Shown: positions 7,765 to 16,604 of the stretch, one piece after another | How positions within the stretch are numbered: position 1 is the first letter of the stretch | Layout of the letters: each line of letters starts with the position of its first letter | Source: Granulicella aggregans | Lineage (GTDB): Bacteria > Acidobacteriota > Terriglobia > Terriglobales > Acidobacteriaceae | Assembly: GCF_025685565.1 (NCBI RefSeq) | Contig: NZ_JAGSYE010000002.1 | Location: 992,001-1,056,000 of the forward strand | Length of the DNA stretch: 64,000 bases | Reading direction: 5' to 3' | Notes under the pieces: generated by a model | Seen by the model: only the letters and a program-made list of their open reading frames with translations | Told to the model about the DNA's origin: nothing | Databases searched by the model: none | Program-made: the position numbers and the translations under genes

Positions 7765-10533
7765 TTACGGCCCTGACTCAATCTCGCGAATTCCGCCGTC
7801 GCTCGTCAAGAGAAATTGCGTAAGGCCGAACCTATCTGTGCGATAGACGCGAGTGTGCGCCTGCGCCAATCTTTCGATTACTTCCGGCCGGGGATGGCCA
7901 AACGTGTTGCCCTTCCCCACGGAGATCACCGCAATCTGCGGATGGGCGGCGGCAAAGAACTCCGGTGTGGTGGAGGTCCTGCTGCCATGGTGCCCCACCT
8001 TGAGAAGGGTCACGGGATGCACCTCGCCAGCCACCAACATCGCGCGCTCGCTCGGAGCTTCGGCGTCGCCCTCCAGCAGAACCGAGGCCTGACCGTAGTC
8101 CGCACGCAGGACCAGCGAGTCATCGTTCACCGGTGCGCCTGGATTGCGATAGGCGGGCGCAGGCGCCAGCACGCTGAACCCTATGCCTCCAAACATCCTT
8201 GTATCTCCTGCGTGCAGATGGACGATCGCGATGCCCAGGTCACGAGCTTCGTTCAGCAGCGAAGCGTACGCTCCTGAATCGGGATCGACGCCAACCCAAA
8301 GCTCATGCGGACGGAAGTTACGCAGCACGGCGGCCATACCGCCCATGTGGTCGCTGTGCGCATGCGTCAGAGCGACTACATCGAGACGGCGCATCCTCCG
8401 TGACCACAGGTAAGACGAGACGACGTCCTCTCCCACATCGAACTTGGTGTTGAGCGCAGCGTTCTCTCCGCGCCCGACGGGGCCTCCCGCATCGACCAAC
8501 ATCGTTCGGCCTTCGGGGCTGACGAGCAGCAGCGAGTCGCCCTGTCCCACATCGATCGCTGTGACCTCGAGGTCATGCGGCGTGAAGATGACAGGCTCGG
8601 GCCATAGCACCACAACCGCAATCAAGGGCAGCAGGGCGCCAGTCAGTGTCGCCAACGTCTGCGATCGTCGTACCAGCCAGCAGAGCGTGAGCCAGCACGG
8701 TACAGCAAGAGCGAAGACCCACGGCGAAGGGCCAGGGATACGCCAATCCGAGGCGTGCAGCCGACTGATGTGGCCGATCACTCCAGTGATGGAATGCAGC
8801 AGCAAGGCGGTCATCGAGGCGGGAATCGCGGCTAGCCAAGGGTTTATAAGCGAAGCAAGGAACGTCATAACGCCCATCGGCGCAAGTACGGCTACGAGCG
8901 GAATGCTGAGGACATTTGCGGGGAGCGCGAAGATGGTAGCGCGATGGAAGTAGGTGGCCATGGGCAGGACCATCACCATCTCCGCGACCACGCCGATCAA
9001 GAGCAGTTCGAGCAGCCATAGCGAGCACCGGACCAGCGCGGCCGACGCGCACAGGCCCACACCACCCAGCAGAGGCTCAAGGTGCTCTCCCCAGATGCGC
9101 AGGCGGATGCGGAACTCGGCTAATCGCGGATGCATGCCGAGGTCGAGCCATAGATGATCGAGATTCCGCGCGGCCCGCGCATAGGGGAGGAAGCTCCACT
9201 CGCCCAATGGGATCGCTATACCGCCAATCGCGACGATGACAAGAAACGTCATCTGGAAGCTTGCTTCGAAGAGAGCCGATGGTGACAAGACCAACACTGC
9301 CAAAGCCGCTGCTCCGAGCGAGTTCATCACGTTGCGGTCGCGGTTCAGCAGACGCGCGATGAGGAAGATGGAAGACATCAGCAGTGCTCGCTGTACCGGA
9401 GCTCCGAAGCCCGTCAGTAAGGCGTACAGCGCCGTGATCACGATGGTGCTGGAAGTGGCCGCTACCTGCGGAACGCGGAGCCTTCGGCAGAGATAGAACA
9501 AGGCTCCGGCCAACAAGGCCACATGCATCCCTGAGACGACGAAGAGATGGAACGAGCCGGTGCGCTCGAAGCCGAGACGCAGCGTGTGGCTAAGCCGGTC
9601 GCGGTCTCCGAAGAGCATTGCATTGAGCATGCCGGCGTCGTCGGCGCTCAGGCGAAGCGTTTTGGGCAAGTGCGCGTTGGCGTGGGAGTCGACGTAGGCC
9701 ATGAGCCTGACAGATGCCCATCGCTGTGCGGCGTAGAGTCTGCAGCGGATCGTGCCTGCGTGGTGATCGTGAGTGGTCGTCAGAAGGCGCGCGGCAGGCA
9801 GCGTCGATGTCGCGCCAATGCCCTGCGCAGCGAGGTAATCGACATACTGCCACGCGCCCGGATCTCGGTAGCGCTCTGGCGTGCGAAGACGAAGAGTCGC
9901 CTCAACGGCATCGCCGCAGCGAAGAGTTATCGGGGTGGAATCACCGGCAAGATTGATACGGATACCGCCGTTCACGGGCACCATTCGCGAGAGGTCTGGG
10001 GTGATCTCTTCCACTTCATCGACTGCAAGATCGATCGCGAGGTGACTGCCAGGCTCCTTTTCGTCATCGGCAACCTGCACGGGAAGTTCGCGGACACGGA
10101 CGATATGCCCTCGAACCATGCGCTGCAGACCATCGGCATAGTGCACAAGCTCTGCCTGGGGCGAGGGCGCGGGCTGTATCTCCGCAGACCAGAAGCCGAC
10201 GGTCAGCCAGAGCGACAAGGCGGGAAGCACCGCGATCCTTGTCTCCGTTCGAGCCGCATATAGCGCGAGCGCCGTCAGGATCAGCGTCCACGCCAACAAC
10301 ATCACGACAGGCCGCCACGCTCCTGCGTGATGAGCCATCCCATCGCCCCCGCCAAATGCCAAAGCGGCTGCCATCAGCGGCGCTCTGCGAAAGCGGAGAG
10401 GCTCAACGACAGGGCCAGCGCCCGGCCAGTGCGAAGGATCAGTGCTGCCCTTCAGAAAACTCTTCAGAAAAGCTCCGTAGGAAAGCTGAAGATTTTGCCC
10501 GATGGCCCAGTTGGTACTCGTGCTGGCGATCAA
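7765..10533 (-). CDS. comEC: ComEC/Rec2 DNA-uptake channel protein
   Basis: The inner-membrane channel that carries one DNA strand into the cytoplasm during natural transformation. Order of parts: a hydrophobic N-terminal block with an OB-fold-like soluble region, the Competence domain with many membrane segments (HLFVVSGMHVALLAG is the conserved opening), and a C-terminal metallo-beta-lactamase-like domain beginning LEVTAIDVGQGDS with the metal-binding motif THAHSDHMGG near residue 724. About 920 residues is full length for the three-part form. The start is uncertain: the frame begins at a TTG at 10533 with no ribosome-binding site, and the next in-frame ATG, at 10374, falls just before the first membrane segment. 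No other competence genes are in the window. Confidence 0.93.
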   Translation of the reverse strand: MIASTSTNWAIGQNLQLSYGAFLKSFLKGSTDPSHWPGAGPVVEPLRFRRAPLMAAALAFGGGDGMAHHAGAWRPVVMLLAWTLILTALALYAARTETRIAVLPALSLWLTVGFWSAEIQPAPSPQAELVHYADGLQRMVRGHIVRVRELPVQVADDEKEPGSHLAIDLAVDEVEEITPDLSRMVPVNGGIRINLAGDSTPITLRCGDAVEATLRLRTPERYRDPGAWQYVDYLAAQGIGATSTLPAARLLTTTHDHHAGTIRCRLYAAQRWASVRLMAYVDSHANAHLPKTLRLSADDAGMLNAMLFGDRDRLSHTLRLGFERTGSFHLFVVSGMHVALLAGALFYLCRRLRVPQVAATSSTIVITALYALLTGFGAPVQRALLMSSIFLIARLLNRDRNVMNSLGAAALAVLVLSPSALFEASFQMTFLVIVAIGGIAIPLGEWSFLPYARAARNLDHLWLDLGMHPRLAEFRIRLRIWGEHLEPLLGGVGLCASAALVRCSLWLLELLLIGVVAEMVMVLPMATYFHRATIFALPANVLSIPLVAVLAPMGVMTFLASLINPWLAAIPASMTALLLHSITGVIGHISRLHASDWRIPGPSPWVFALAVPCWLTLCWLVRRSQTLATLTGALLPLIAVVVLWPEPVIFTPHDLEVTAIDVGQGDSLLLVSPEGRTMLVDAGGPVGRGENAALNTKFDVGEDVVSSYLWSRRMRRLDVVALTHAHSDHMGGMAAVLRNFRPHELWVGVDPDSGAYASLLNEARDLGIAIVHLHAGDTRMFGGIGFSVLAPAPAYRNPGAPVNDDSLVLRADYGQASVLLEGDAEAPSERAMLVAGEVHPVTLLKVGHHGSRTSTTPEFFAAAHPQIAVISVGKGNTFGHPRPEVIERLAQAHTRVYRTDRFGLTQFLLTSDGGIREIESGP

Positions 10534-10554
10534 TGTAACAGCTTTTGCCGTGCG

Positions 10555-11838
10555 CTAGCGGCGGAGGACGGAGACGGTCTCCATGTGGAAGGTCTGGGGA
10601 AACATATCGACCAGATTGAGCTCGACGAGTTTGTAGCCGTCGCCGGTGAGTTGCTTCAGGTCGCGCGCGAGGGTGACCGGATCGCATGACACGTAGACGA
10701 TCTCCGGGCAGCGCACCCGTGCCAACAGAGCGCAGACCTCGGCACCGACGCCGGCGCGAGGGGGGTCCATCACGATTAGGTCTGGGCGTTCGCGTTGGAT
10801 CACAGCGGCCTGGAGGAATTCGAGGGTCGTCATCGCTACGGCGCGATGCTTCTTGCCCTTCAGAGCCGCCGCTAGATCAGTCGCCGCGGGTTGGCCTGCC
10901 TCGACCGCGACTACAGTTTCAAACGTTGATGCCAAAGCCCGAGAGAAGAGGCCCACGCCCGCGTATAGGTCCCAAGCAAGCGCGCCTTTGCGTTCGCCGA
11001 CAGCGAGGCGCAATAGCTGCGCAACCACGTGACGATTCACCTGGAAGAAAGCGCCACGACTTACCCAGTGACGGTCGTTACCAACCCTATAGAGGATGCC
11101 CGGCGTGCCCCACTGTGGCCCCGATTTTGCATGTTCCGCTCTACGGCCTTGCGGTGAAGGATTCTTGGGTAGCAGCGCTACGCCCGCCCCTTCAAGTTGC
11201 GGAATAGACTTTTGCAGCGCCTTGCAGAAAGCTCCAAATCCAGCCGCAGGCGGTCTTCGCGTAAACAAGACAAGCTGGAGCGCGCTTTCGTCGTCGTTGG
11301 TGAAAAACTCGAGTTCCACCGCCGCAGCAAGCCATCCCCGGACCGCGGCGTCTGTCTTTGCGAGTGCGACCACAGCTTCGGCGGCCCGCCACAAAATCGG
11401 CGATGCAATCGAGCACATCGTCACCGGGAGCATCGCCTCTCCGCCCGACGATCCGGCGCGGTTATAGCCTACGCGCAACTCGCCATCTACCTCTCCTACG
11501 CGAAGCCGTATGCGATTTCGATAGTGCCAAGGATCGCCGGAATGCACTTCGATCTTCGGCAACTCCGTGATTCCAGCTGCAGCGAAGGTCTCCAGAAGGA
11601 TCGCCCGCTTAATCTCTAATTGGGCGGGATAATTTGCGTGCTGATAGTGACAGCCACCGCAGGCACCAAAGTGAACGCACTCTGGAGCGACACGATCTGG
11701 CGATGCCTCGATCACGTTCGGGAACGCGCCTGCTTCAGGCTGCCCTAACTCTTCGGGCAACACGAAGGGCAGCGTCTCTCCGCTCTCCGCGACGCCGTTG
11801 CCACCGTAGATCATCTTCTCGATGCGCAGGGTTTTCAT
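10555..11838 (-). CDS. rlmD: 23S rRNA (uracil-5-)-methyltransferase, RlmD/TrmA family
   Basis: SAM-dependent enzyme methylating a uridine at C5 in 23S rRNA (RlmD-like) or tRNA. A short TRAM-like N-terminus is followed by an iron-sulphur site with Cys54, Cys60 and Cys63 (CVHFGACGGC) and a later Cys in PVTMCSIA. The SAM fold reads AWDLYAGVGLFSRAL, then VMDPPRAG, and the catalytic Cys lies in YVSCDPVTLARDL. Family membership is firm; RlmD versus RlmCD or TrmA is not. Residues about 225-248 are a Pro/Gly/Gln-rich insertion that looks like translated repeat DNA. It overlaps the stop of the upstream hypothetical gene by one base. Confidence 0.92.
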   Translation of the reverse strand: MKTLRIEKMIYGGNGVAESGETLPFVLPEELGQPEAGAFPNVIEASPDRVAPECVHFGACGGCHYQHANYPAQLEIKRAILLETFAAAGITELPKIEVHSGDPWHYRNRIRLRVGEVDGELRVGYNRAGSSGGEAMLPVTMCSIASPILWRAAEAVVALAKTDAAVRGWLAAAVELEFFTNDDESALQLVLFTRRPPAAGFGAFCKALQKSIPQLEGAGVALLPKNPSPQGRRAEHAKSGPQWGTPGILYRVGNDRHWVSRGAFFQVNRHVVAQLLRLAVGERKGALAWDLYAGVGLFSRALASTFETVVAVEAGQPAATDLAAALKGKKHRAVAMTTLEFLQAAVIQRERPDLIVMDPPRAGVGAEVCALLARVRCPEIVYVSCDPVTLARDLKQLTGDGYKLVELNLVDMFPQTFHMETVSVLRR

Positions 11839-12548
11839 TATTCGTGGCTCATGTAGAAGAGGCTCAGTCGCGGCAGTTTGTAGTGCTCCAACAGCCGCTT
11901 CTGCAGGAACTGCTGCTGCACCTGCTTGATCTGCACAGCCTGCATCTTGCCCTTGTAGGGAGCAAGCTCGCGGGCGGCCTGTTCGCGCAGGGCGACGAGT
12001 TGCTCTTCGGAGGCAGCCGTCATCAAGGCTGCGAAGAGTTTCTCTTCAAGGACGCTCAGGGTGCGGTCAAGCTCTTCAAGCGATTGCGGTTCGCCGGGCG
12101 CAGCACTCAACTCGCGTAGCCGCGACGCCACATCGCGCGCGGTCGTATCGGCAGGCGCGGGCAGCGTTACAGCCTCAATCTTCACGGCATTTGAGTTCAG
12201 ATATCGCGCCACACGTTCTCCCTCGAAGCCGCTCTCCTGCTCGTCGTTCCTGGCTGCGACGGAAGACCCGATCGCCGCCTCCTTCGCCTGCTCGACGGCC
12301 TCCATCACTGCCTGCGCGCACCATGCCAGGCCGTTCACCTTGCGTGTCCGTGCTCCAGCACGTGCTGTCTTCGCATCGTGCTTGTCGAAGGCGTTATCGA
12401 TGCCGCGCAGCACCGCTTCCAGCGGAACGCCTGCTTCGCGCCACGTCTCAATCAGCGCCCAATCCAGCGTCGATAGCATCAGTAAGGAGCCGCGCCTTTG
12501 CTGGAAACGCTCCTCGATCTCGGTGAAGTAGTTAAAGTAGTTCTGCAT
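11838..12548 (-). CDS. Hypothetical protein with helical C-terminus
   Basis: A 236-residue protein I do not recognise. The first 90 residues contain MLSTLDWALIETWREAGVPLEAVLRGID, which looks like a small helical DNA- or protein-binding module. The last 100 residues are charged and helical, with heptad-like Leu/Ala spacing (coiled coil likely). There are no membrane segments. Its TAA stop overlaps the ATG of rlmD (TAATG), so the two are probably co-translated; a link to ribosome or RNA modification is only suggested by this. Codon use looks like that of its neighbours. Confidence 0.7.
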   Translation of the reverse strand: MQNYFNYFTEIEERFQQRRGSLLMLSTLDWALIETWREAGVPLEAVLRGIDNAFDKHDAKTARAGARTRKVNGLAWCAQAVMEAVEQAKEAAIGSSVAARNDEQESGFEGERVARYLNSNAVKIEAVTLPAPADTTARDVASRLRELSAAPGEPQSLEELDRTLSVLEEKLFAALMTAASEEQLVALREQAARELAPYKGKMQAVQIKQVQQQFLQKRLLEHYKLPRLSLFYMSHE

Positions 12549-12585
12549 GAAGGCCCAAGCTACAGTCTACCGGGCATGGCCGAAG

Positions 12586-13374
12586 TTAGCGCTTCGCCTT
12601 CAGGTTCCGCTGATACACAATCCGTAGCCCGGTCAGCGTGAGCATGTCGTCCACCGTAGTAATGTGCTTCGAGCCGCTCGCGATGAGCTTCGCCAGACCG
12701 CCCGTCGCGACGACCTTGGTCTCTGCGCCAAGCTCGGCGATCATCCGCTCGAGGATGCCGTCGACCAGGCCGATGTAGCCGTAGTAGAGGCCGATCTGCA
12801 TGTTGTCGACCGTGTTCGTCCCGATCACCTTGGCCGGACGTTTGATGTCCACCCTCGGCAGCCGCGCGGCCCTTGCAAAGAGAGCATCGGCCGAAATGCG
12901 AAGCCCCGGCGCGATGGCGCCGCCGAGAAACTCGCCCTTCTTCGAGATGACATCGAAGGTGGTCGCGGTACCCATATCCACTACGATCGTCGGGCCGCCG
13001 AATTTGTCGAAGGCGGCCACGCAGTTCACGATCCTGTCCGCGCCAACCTCTGACGGATTGTCTGTCAGGATGGGCAGGCCGGTCTTGATGCCCGGTTCGA
13101 TGAAGATCGCCTTCACGTGGAAGTAGACTGTGCAAACCTCCTTCAGGATGGGGTCGAGCGGAGGCACCACGCTCGAGACCACGATGCCATCGACGACCGA
13201 CATCTCGAGCTTGGCCAGCGCAAACAAGTTTGCGAGGATTACGCCGCATTCGGAGGCAGTCTGGTTCACCGGCGTGGTGATGCGCCAGTCAGCGACCAGC
13301 TTCGCTGGTTCGGCCGTGAGGTCGTAGAGGCCGATCACCGTGTTCGAATTGCCAGCGTCGATTGCGAGCAGCAT
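12586..13374 (-). CDS. coaX: Type III pantothenate kinase
   Basis: Phosphorylates pantothenate, the first committed step of coenzyme A synthesis. The protein starts with the ASKHA phosphate-binding loop MLLAIDAGNSNTVIGLYD and contains GADRIVNCVAA and IVVDMGTATTFDVI, both signatures of the CoaX type, then GGAIAPGLRISADALFARAA. At 262 residues it is full length. It follows birA with five bases between them, a very common CoaX neighbour, so both are probably one transcript. CoaX enzymes need a monovalent cation and escape CoA feedback inhibition. Confidence 0.96.
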   Translation of the reverse strand: MLLAIDAGNSNTVIGLYDLTAEPAKLVADWRITTPVNQTASECGVILANLFALAKLEMSVVDGIVVSSVVPPLDPILKEVCTVYFHVKAIFIEPGIKTGLPILTDNPSEVGADRIVNCVAAFDKFGGPTIVVDMGTATTFDVISKKGEFLGGAIAPGLRISADALFARAARLPRVDIKRPAKVIGTNTVDNMQIGLYYGYIGLVDGILERMIAELGAETKVVATGGLAKLIASGSKHITTVDDMLTLTGLRIVYQRNLKAKR

Positions 13375-13379
13375 AGCTC

Positions 13380-14186
13380 TTACTCCGGTCGCACGCCGCC
13401 CGAAAGGACGGTGTGGCGCTTTCCATCGTCGCCCTCGACCAGCAAAAATCCCTTGCGGTCGAGCCCGACGGTCTCGCCAGTATAGCCGCCGTCCTCATCT
13501 ACCCGAACCCGCATTCCCTGCACCCACGAGGACGCCCCCGCGAACCGATCCAGCAGCGGCGTTCCGCGTGGAGCGTCGTGCAGCTCCGCTTCAAGCAGTG
13601 TGATCTCAGCATCGAGCGCCAGCAGCAGATTCACCAGCAACATCTCGCGTGAAGCCGGCGCGCCACTCTCGATTCGCAGCGAAGTCGCCAGCGGCGCAAG
13701 CTCGGGCGGAAACGCATCGTGGTTCACGTTGATGCCGATGCCGATGACCGCATAGCGCAGCCGCGCTGGGGTTCCCGGATGCGTGCCCGTCTCCACCAGG
13801 ATGCCGCCGCACTTCTTCTGCCCAATCAATAGATCGTTGGGCCAGCGGATGTCCGCGTGAACGCTGGTCGTTTCGTGGATGGCCCGTTGCGCTGCAAGGC
13901 CCGTCGCCAGCGACAGCCATAGCGCCTCCTTAAGCCCCATCTCTGGTCTCACGATGGCGCTTAAGTACAGCCCGTTTCCGGCAGCGGAGTGCCAGGAATG
14001 CCCACCTCGCCCTCGTCCCGCCGTCTGCTCGTCGGCGACATAGACGGCGCCGTCCTCAGCGCCTGCATTCGCCGCTTCGACCGCGCGAATGTTGGTCGAG
14101 TCGATGGTGGCGAAGTGTGTGAGTTTGTTGCTGAATCGCGTATTTGCAACCGCTTGGGTTACATGATTGAGATCGAAGGAATTCAT
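13380..14186 (-). CDS. birA: Biotin-[acetyl-CoA-carboxylase] ligase, monofunctional
   Basis: Attaches biotin to the carboxyl-carrier protein of acetyl-CoA carboxylase through biotinyl-AMP. The biotin/ATP loop is seen as GRGRGGHSWHS, followed by DIRWPNDLLIGQKKCGGIL with the catalytic Lys, and a small C-terminal SH3-like domain (GETVGLDRKGFLLVEG). It has no N-terminal helix-turn-helix, so unlike the E. coli enzyme it cannot act as the biotin-operon repressor. Length 268 residues is normal for this class. It is directly followed by coaX. Confidence 0.95.
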   Translation of the reverse strand: MNSFDLNHVTQAVANTRFSNKLTHFATIDSTNIRAVEAANAGAEDGAVYVADEQTAGRGRGGHSWHSAAGNGLYLSAIVRPEMGLKEALWLSLATGLAAQRAIHETTSVHADIRWPNDLLIGQKKCGGILVETGTHPGTPARLRYAVIGIGINVNHDAFPPELAPLATSLRIESGAPASREMLLVNLLLALDAEITLLEAELHDAPRGTPLLDRFAGASSWVQGMRVRVDEDGGYTGETVGLDRKGFLLVEGDDGKRHTVLSGGVRPE

Positions 14187-14227
14187 GGGTGGTTTGTGAT
14201 TACACAGTTAGAGCAGGGTTTCGTTTT

Positions 14228-14264
14228 CCCACCCATGCGATAAGACCGCATGGATGGGGCACCC
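14228..14264. repeat. REP-like inverted repeat
   Basis: Arms CCCACCCATGCG (14228-14239) and CGCATGGATGGG (14247-14258) form a 12-base stem with one mismatch around the loop ATAAGAC; GCACCC follows. It fills much of the 95-base gap between birA and nadC. It resembles the palindromic repeats scattered through acidobacterial genomes; similar GGGGCACCC tails occur within valS in this window. Confidence 0.6.
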
Positions 14265-14281
14265 TGAGAGGCGTGGTTGAG

Positions 14282-15178
14282 TTAGAAGGTGGATTGATCG
14301 ACGGTGATCCGCATGCTCAGGTCGACGGCTACTGCGGAGTGCGTCAGCGCGCCCACGGAGATGAAGTCAACCCCTGCCGCCGCATACGCGGGTACCGTCT
14401 TCAGGTTCATGTTGCCGGAGGCCTCAATCGGGATCGCTGGCAGCGACGCACGAATCTGCTTGACTGCCTTCTTCACCGCGGCGGGCGTCATGTTGTCGAG
14501 CAGGATCGACTCTGCGCCGCCTGCAATCGCCTCATCAAGTTCCTGCTGCGATCGCACCTCCACCTGCACCATCTGCCCGGTCTTGCGGCCCTTCAGCGCT
14601 GCAGCCAGCGCTGCGGGTAGCCCGCCGCCCAGGGAGATGTGATTGTTCTTGATCAGAATGCCGTCCTGCAGATTGAGGCGGTGATTCACGCCGCCGCCGC
14701 AGACGACCGCGTACTTGTCGAGAACGCGCAGGCCGGGAATGGTCTTGCGGGTGTCGAGGATCCGCGTCTTCGCTTTCGTCTTGGCGATCGCCTTCACGTA
14801 CTCATCCGTGATGGTGGCAATACCGCTCATCCGCTGCATCAGGTTCAGGATGACGCGCTCGCAGGACAGGATCGCCGCAGCATTGTGGCGAATCACAGCC
14901 AACTGCTGCCCTTTCTTCACGCGTACGCCATCGAAGATCTCTGGATGCGAGATGATCTCGAACCGTCCGGGGGGGGTGGCGGACATCTTCGCGAACGCCT
15001 CGAAGAAGATCGGGATGCAGCCCAGTCCGGAAACGATGCAAGCCTGTTTTGCGATGATGGTACCGGTCGCCCGGAGCCGGGGTGGAACCGTCAGCGCGGT
15101 GGTTACGTCGTTTGCTGCCTTGTCTTCCGCGAGCGCGCTATCGATGATGGCGCGGACTCGCTTGCTCTTCCAGTCCAT
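14282..15178 (-). CDS. nadC: Nicotinate-nucleotide pyrophosphorylase (carboxylating)
   Basis: Converts quinolinate and PRPP to nicotinate mononucleotide, CO2 and pyrophosphate in de novo NAD synthesis. The sequence shows the N-terminal ALAEDKAANDVTTAL motif, then ILNLMQRMSGIAT, TRKTIPGLR(V)LDKYAV with quinolinate-binding Arg and Lys, the GGGVNHR motif and KNNHI. The C-terminal barrel reads VEVRSQQELDEAI, LLDNM and EASGNMNLKTV. At 298 residues it is full length. nadA and nadB are not in the window. It lies upstream of birA and coaX on the same strand, forming a cofactor-synthesis group. Confidence 0.96.
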   Translation of the reverse strand: MDWKSKRVRAIIDSALAEDKAANDVTTALTVPPRLRATGTIIAKQACIVSGLGCIPIFFEAFAKMSATPPGRFEIISHPEIFDGVRVKKGQQLAVIRHNAAAILSCERVILNLMQRMSGIATITDEYVKAIAKTKAKTRILDTRKTIPGLRVLDKYAVVCGGGVNHRLNLQDGILIKNNHISLGGGLPAALAAALKGRKTGQMVQVEVRSQQELDEAIAGGAESILLDNMTPAAVKKAVKQIRASLPAIPIEASGNMNLKTVPAYAAAGVDFISVGALTHSAVAVDLSMRITVDQSTF

Positions 15179-15252
15179 ACCCTCAATCCTAAACCCGTCG
15201 ACGGGGTTGGGCGCATCTCAGTGTATGTGAACCGCTTCCATAAGGACAAAGC

Positions 15253-15654
15253 ATGACTCTCTCCCACCAGTTCGCGTACCTGATCCTTCTTGCCCTGCCC
15301 ATTGCCTGTGTGTCCTGGACGGTAACCCACGAGGAGGTCTTCCGTGAGCCGCGCGAATTTTGTAAGAACCGCAGCCAAGCCTGCCGGAAGCTGGTCGAGA
15401 GAAAATTCTTCTATCTCTTTACCTGCGAGTACTGCTTCAGCCACTACGTCACAGCCCTGGTGCTGCTCATCACGCGGTTCACTCTGCTCTATGACGGCTG
15501 GCGCGGCTACGTGCTCGCGGAGTTCGCGCTCGTCTGGCTTGCGAATGTGTATATGAGCTTCTTCAACCGGCTTCGGCTTGATATCAAGCACGAGAATGTT
15601 TCCATTGCCGTGGAACAGGCCGAAGTGCAGCAGAGTTCCCTGCTGGTGAAGTGA
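15253..15654 (+). CDS. Hypothetical small membrane protein with CxxC motif
   Basis: A 133-residue protein with a hydrophobic N-terminal segment (FAYLILLALPIACVSW), a basic Cys-containing middle part (CKNRSQACRKLVERK), a CEYCFSHYVTA motif, and two further hydrophobic segments. Two CxxC-like pairs could bind metal or form a disulphide; this is speculative. A good ribosome-binding site (AAGGA, six bases from the ATG) supports translation. It precedes the homocysteine methyltransferase gene by 32 bases on the same strand, so they may share a transcript. Family not recognised. Confidence 0.7.
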   Translation: MTLSHQFAYLILLALPIACVSWTVTHEEVFREPREFCKNRSQACRKLVERKFFYLFTCEYCFSHYVTALVLLITRFTLLYDGWRGYVLAEFALVWLANVYMSFFNRLRLDIKHENVSIAVEQAEVQQSSLLVK

Positions 15655-15686
15655 TTGCCGGAACCGTATAGGCTTGTGGCAGGCCT

Positions 15687-16598
15687 ATGAAACAAATGCC
15701 AGCAAGGATGGTGCTCGACGGAGGCTCTGCCACCGAGCTCGAGCGCAAGGGATACGACGTCAGCGGAACGCTCTGGTCAGCGCGAGCGTTGATCGATGCT
15801 CCGGATCTGGTGCGCGCCGTCCACCTGGACTATCTCGCGGCAGGGGCGGATTGCATCTCCACCGCAAGCTATCAGCTCTCGTTCGCAGGGATGCAGGAGG
15901 CTGGGTTCTCGGCCACGGAGCCGGTCGCTGCACTGAGGCAGTCGGTGCTGCTGGCTCGGGAGGCTTGCGCTATCTCTGCGCAGACGACTGGCCGCCATGC
16001 GGTGGTCGCAGCATCGCTTGGAGCCTACGGCGCAAGCCTGCACAACGGTTCGGAGTACCACGGCAACTATGCCTGCACGTTTCAGGAGTTGGTCGACTTC
16101 CATCGTTCGCGGATCGAAGTGCTCGCGGCCATGGGAGACGGCGGAGCGGACATCCTCGCCTTTGAGACCATCCCGTCGCTTGAGGAGGCGCGGGCGATTC
16201 TTGTTGCGTTGGAAGGCAATCCGTCGCTGCCTGGCTGGATCGCCTTTACCTGCCGCAATGGCAGCGAGGTTGCCCACGGCGAACCGATCGCCGAATGCGC
16301 TGCGCTCCTGGATACGCATCCGCAGATAGCAGCCATGGGTCTGAACTGCACCTCGCCATCGCTGGTGATCTCCCTGCTCGATGAACTTCGCAGCCAGACC
16401 GCGAAGCCGCTGGTGGTCTATCCCAACTCGGGCCAGGTCTGGGACGCGGAGGAACGATGCTGGCTCGGCGACGGCGATCTCAGCTTCAGCGAGATGATCG
16501 GCTCGTGGCTCGACCACGGGGCTGGCTGGGTGGGAGGCTGCTGTGGCACCGGACCCGCGCATATTGCGGAGATCCGGCGCGTCATGGATGCGGGTTGA
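15687..16598 (+). CDS. mmuM: Homocysteine S-methyltransferase
   Basis: Transfers a methyl group, probably from S-methylmethionine or SAM, to homocysteine to give methionine. It shows the barrel opening MVLDGGSATELERKGYDV and the ILAFETIPSLEEA segment. The zinc-binding cysteines lie in MGLNCTSP and the C-terminal GWVGGCCGTGPAHI. It has 303 residues, the size of stand-alone MmuM, and lacks the cobalamin modules of MetH. No S-methylmethionine permease is next to it. Its stop is six bases from that of the convergent valS. Confidence 0.92.
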   Translation: MKQMPARMVLDGGSATELERKGYDVSGTLWSARALIDAPDLVRAVHLDYLAAGADCISTASYQLSFAGMQEAGFSATEPVAALRQSVLLAREACAISAQTTGRHAVVAASLGAYGASLHNGSEYHGNYACTFQELVDFHRSRIEVLAAMGDGGADILAFETIPSLEEARAILVALEGNPSLPGWIAFTCRNGSEVAHGEPIAECAALLDTHPQIAAMGLNCTSPSLVISLLDELRSQTAKPLVVYPNSGQVWDAEERCWLGDGDLSFSEMIGSWLDHGAGWVGGCCGTGPAHIAEIRRVMDAG

Positions 16599-16604
16599 GA
16601 TTGC

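Noticed and set aside
13105-13130. Second parS-like site around CTTCACGTGGAAG
   Set aside because: It departs from the TGTTnCACGTGnAACA consensus at the outer positions and lies inside coaX coding sequence.
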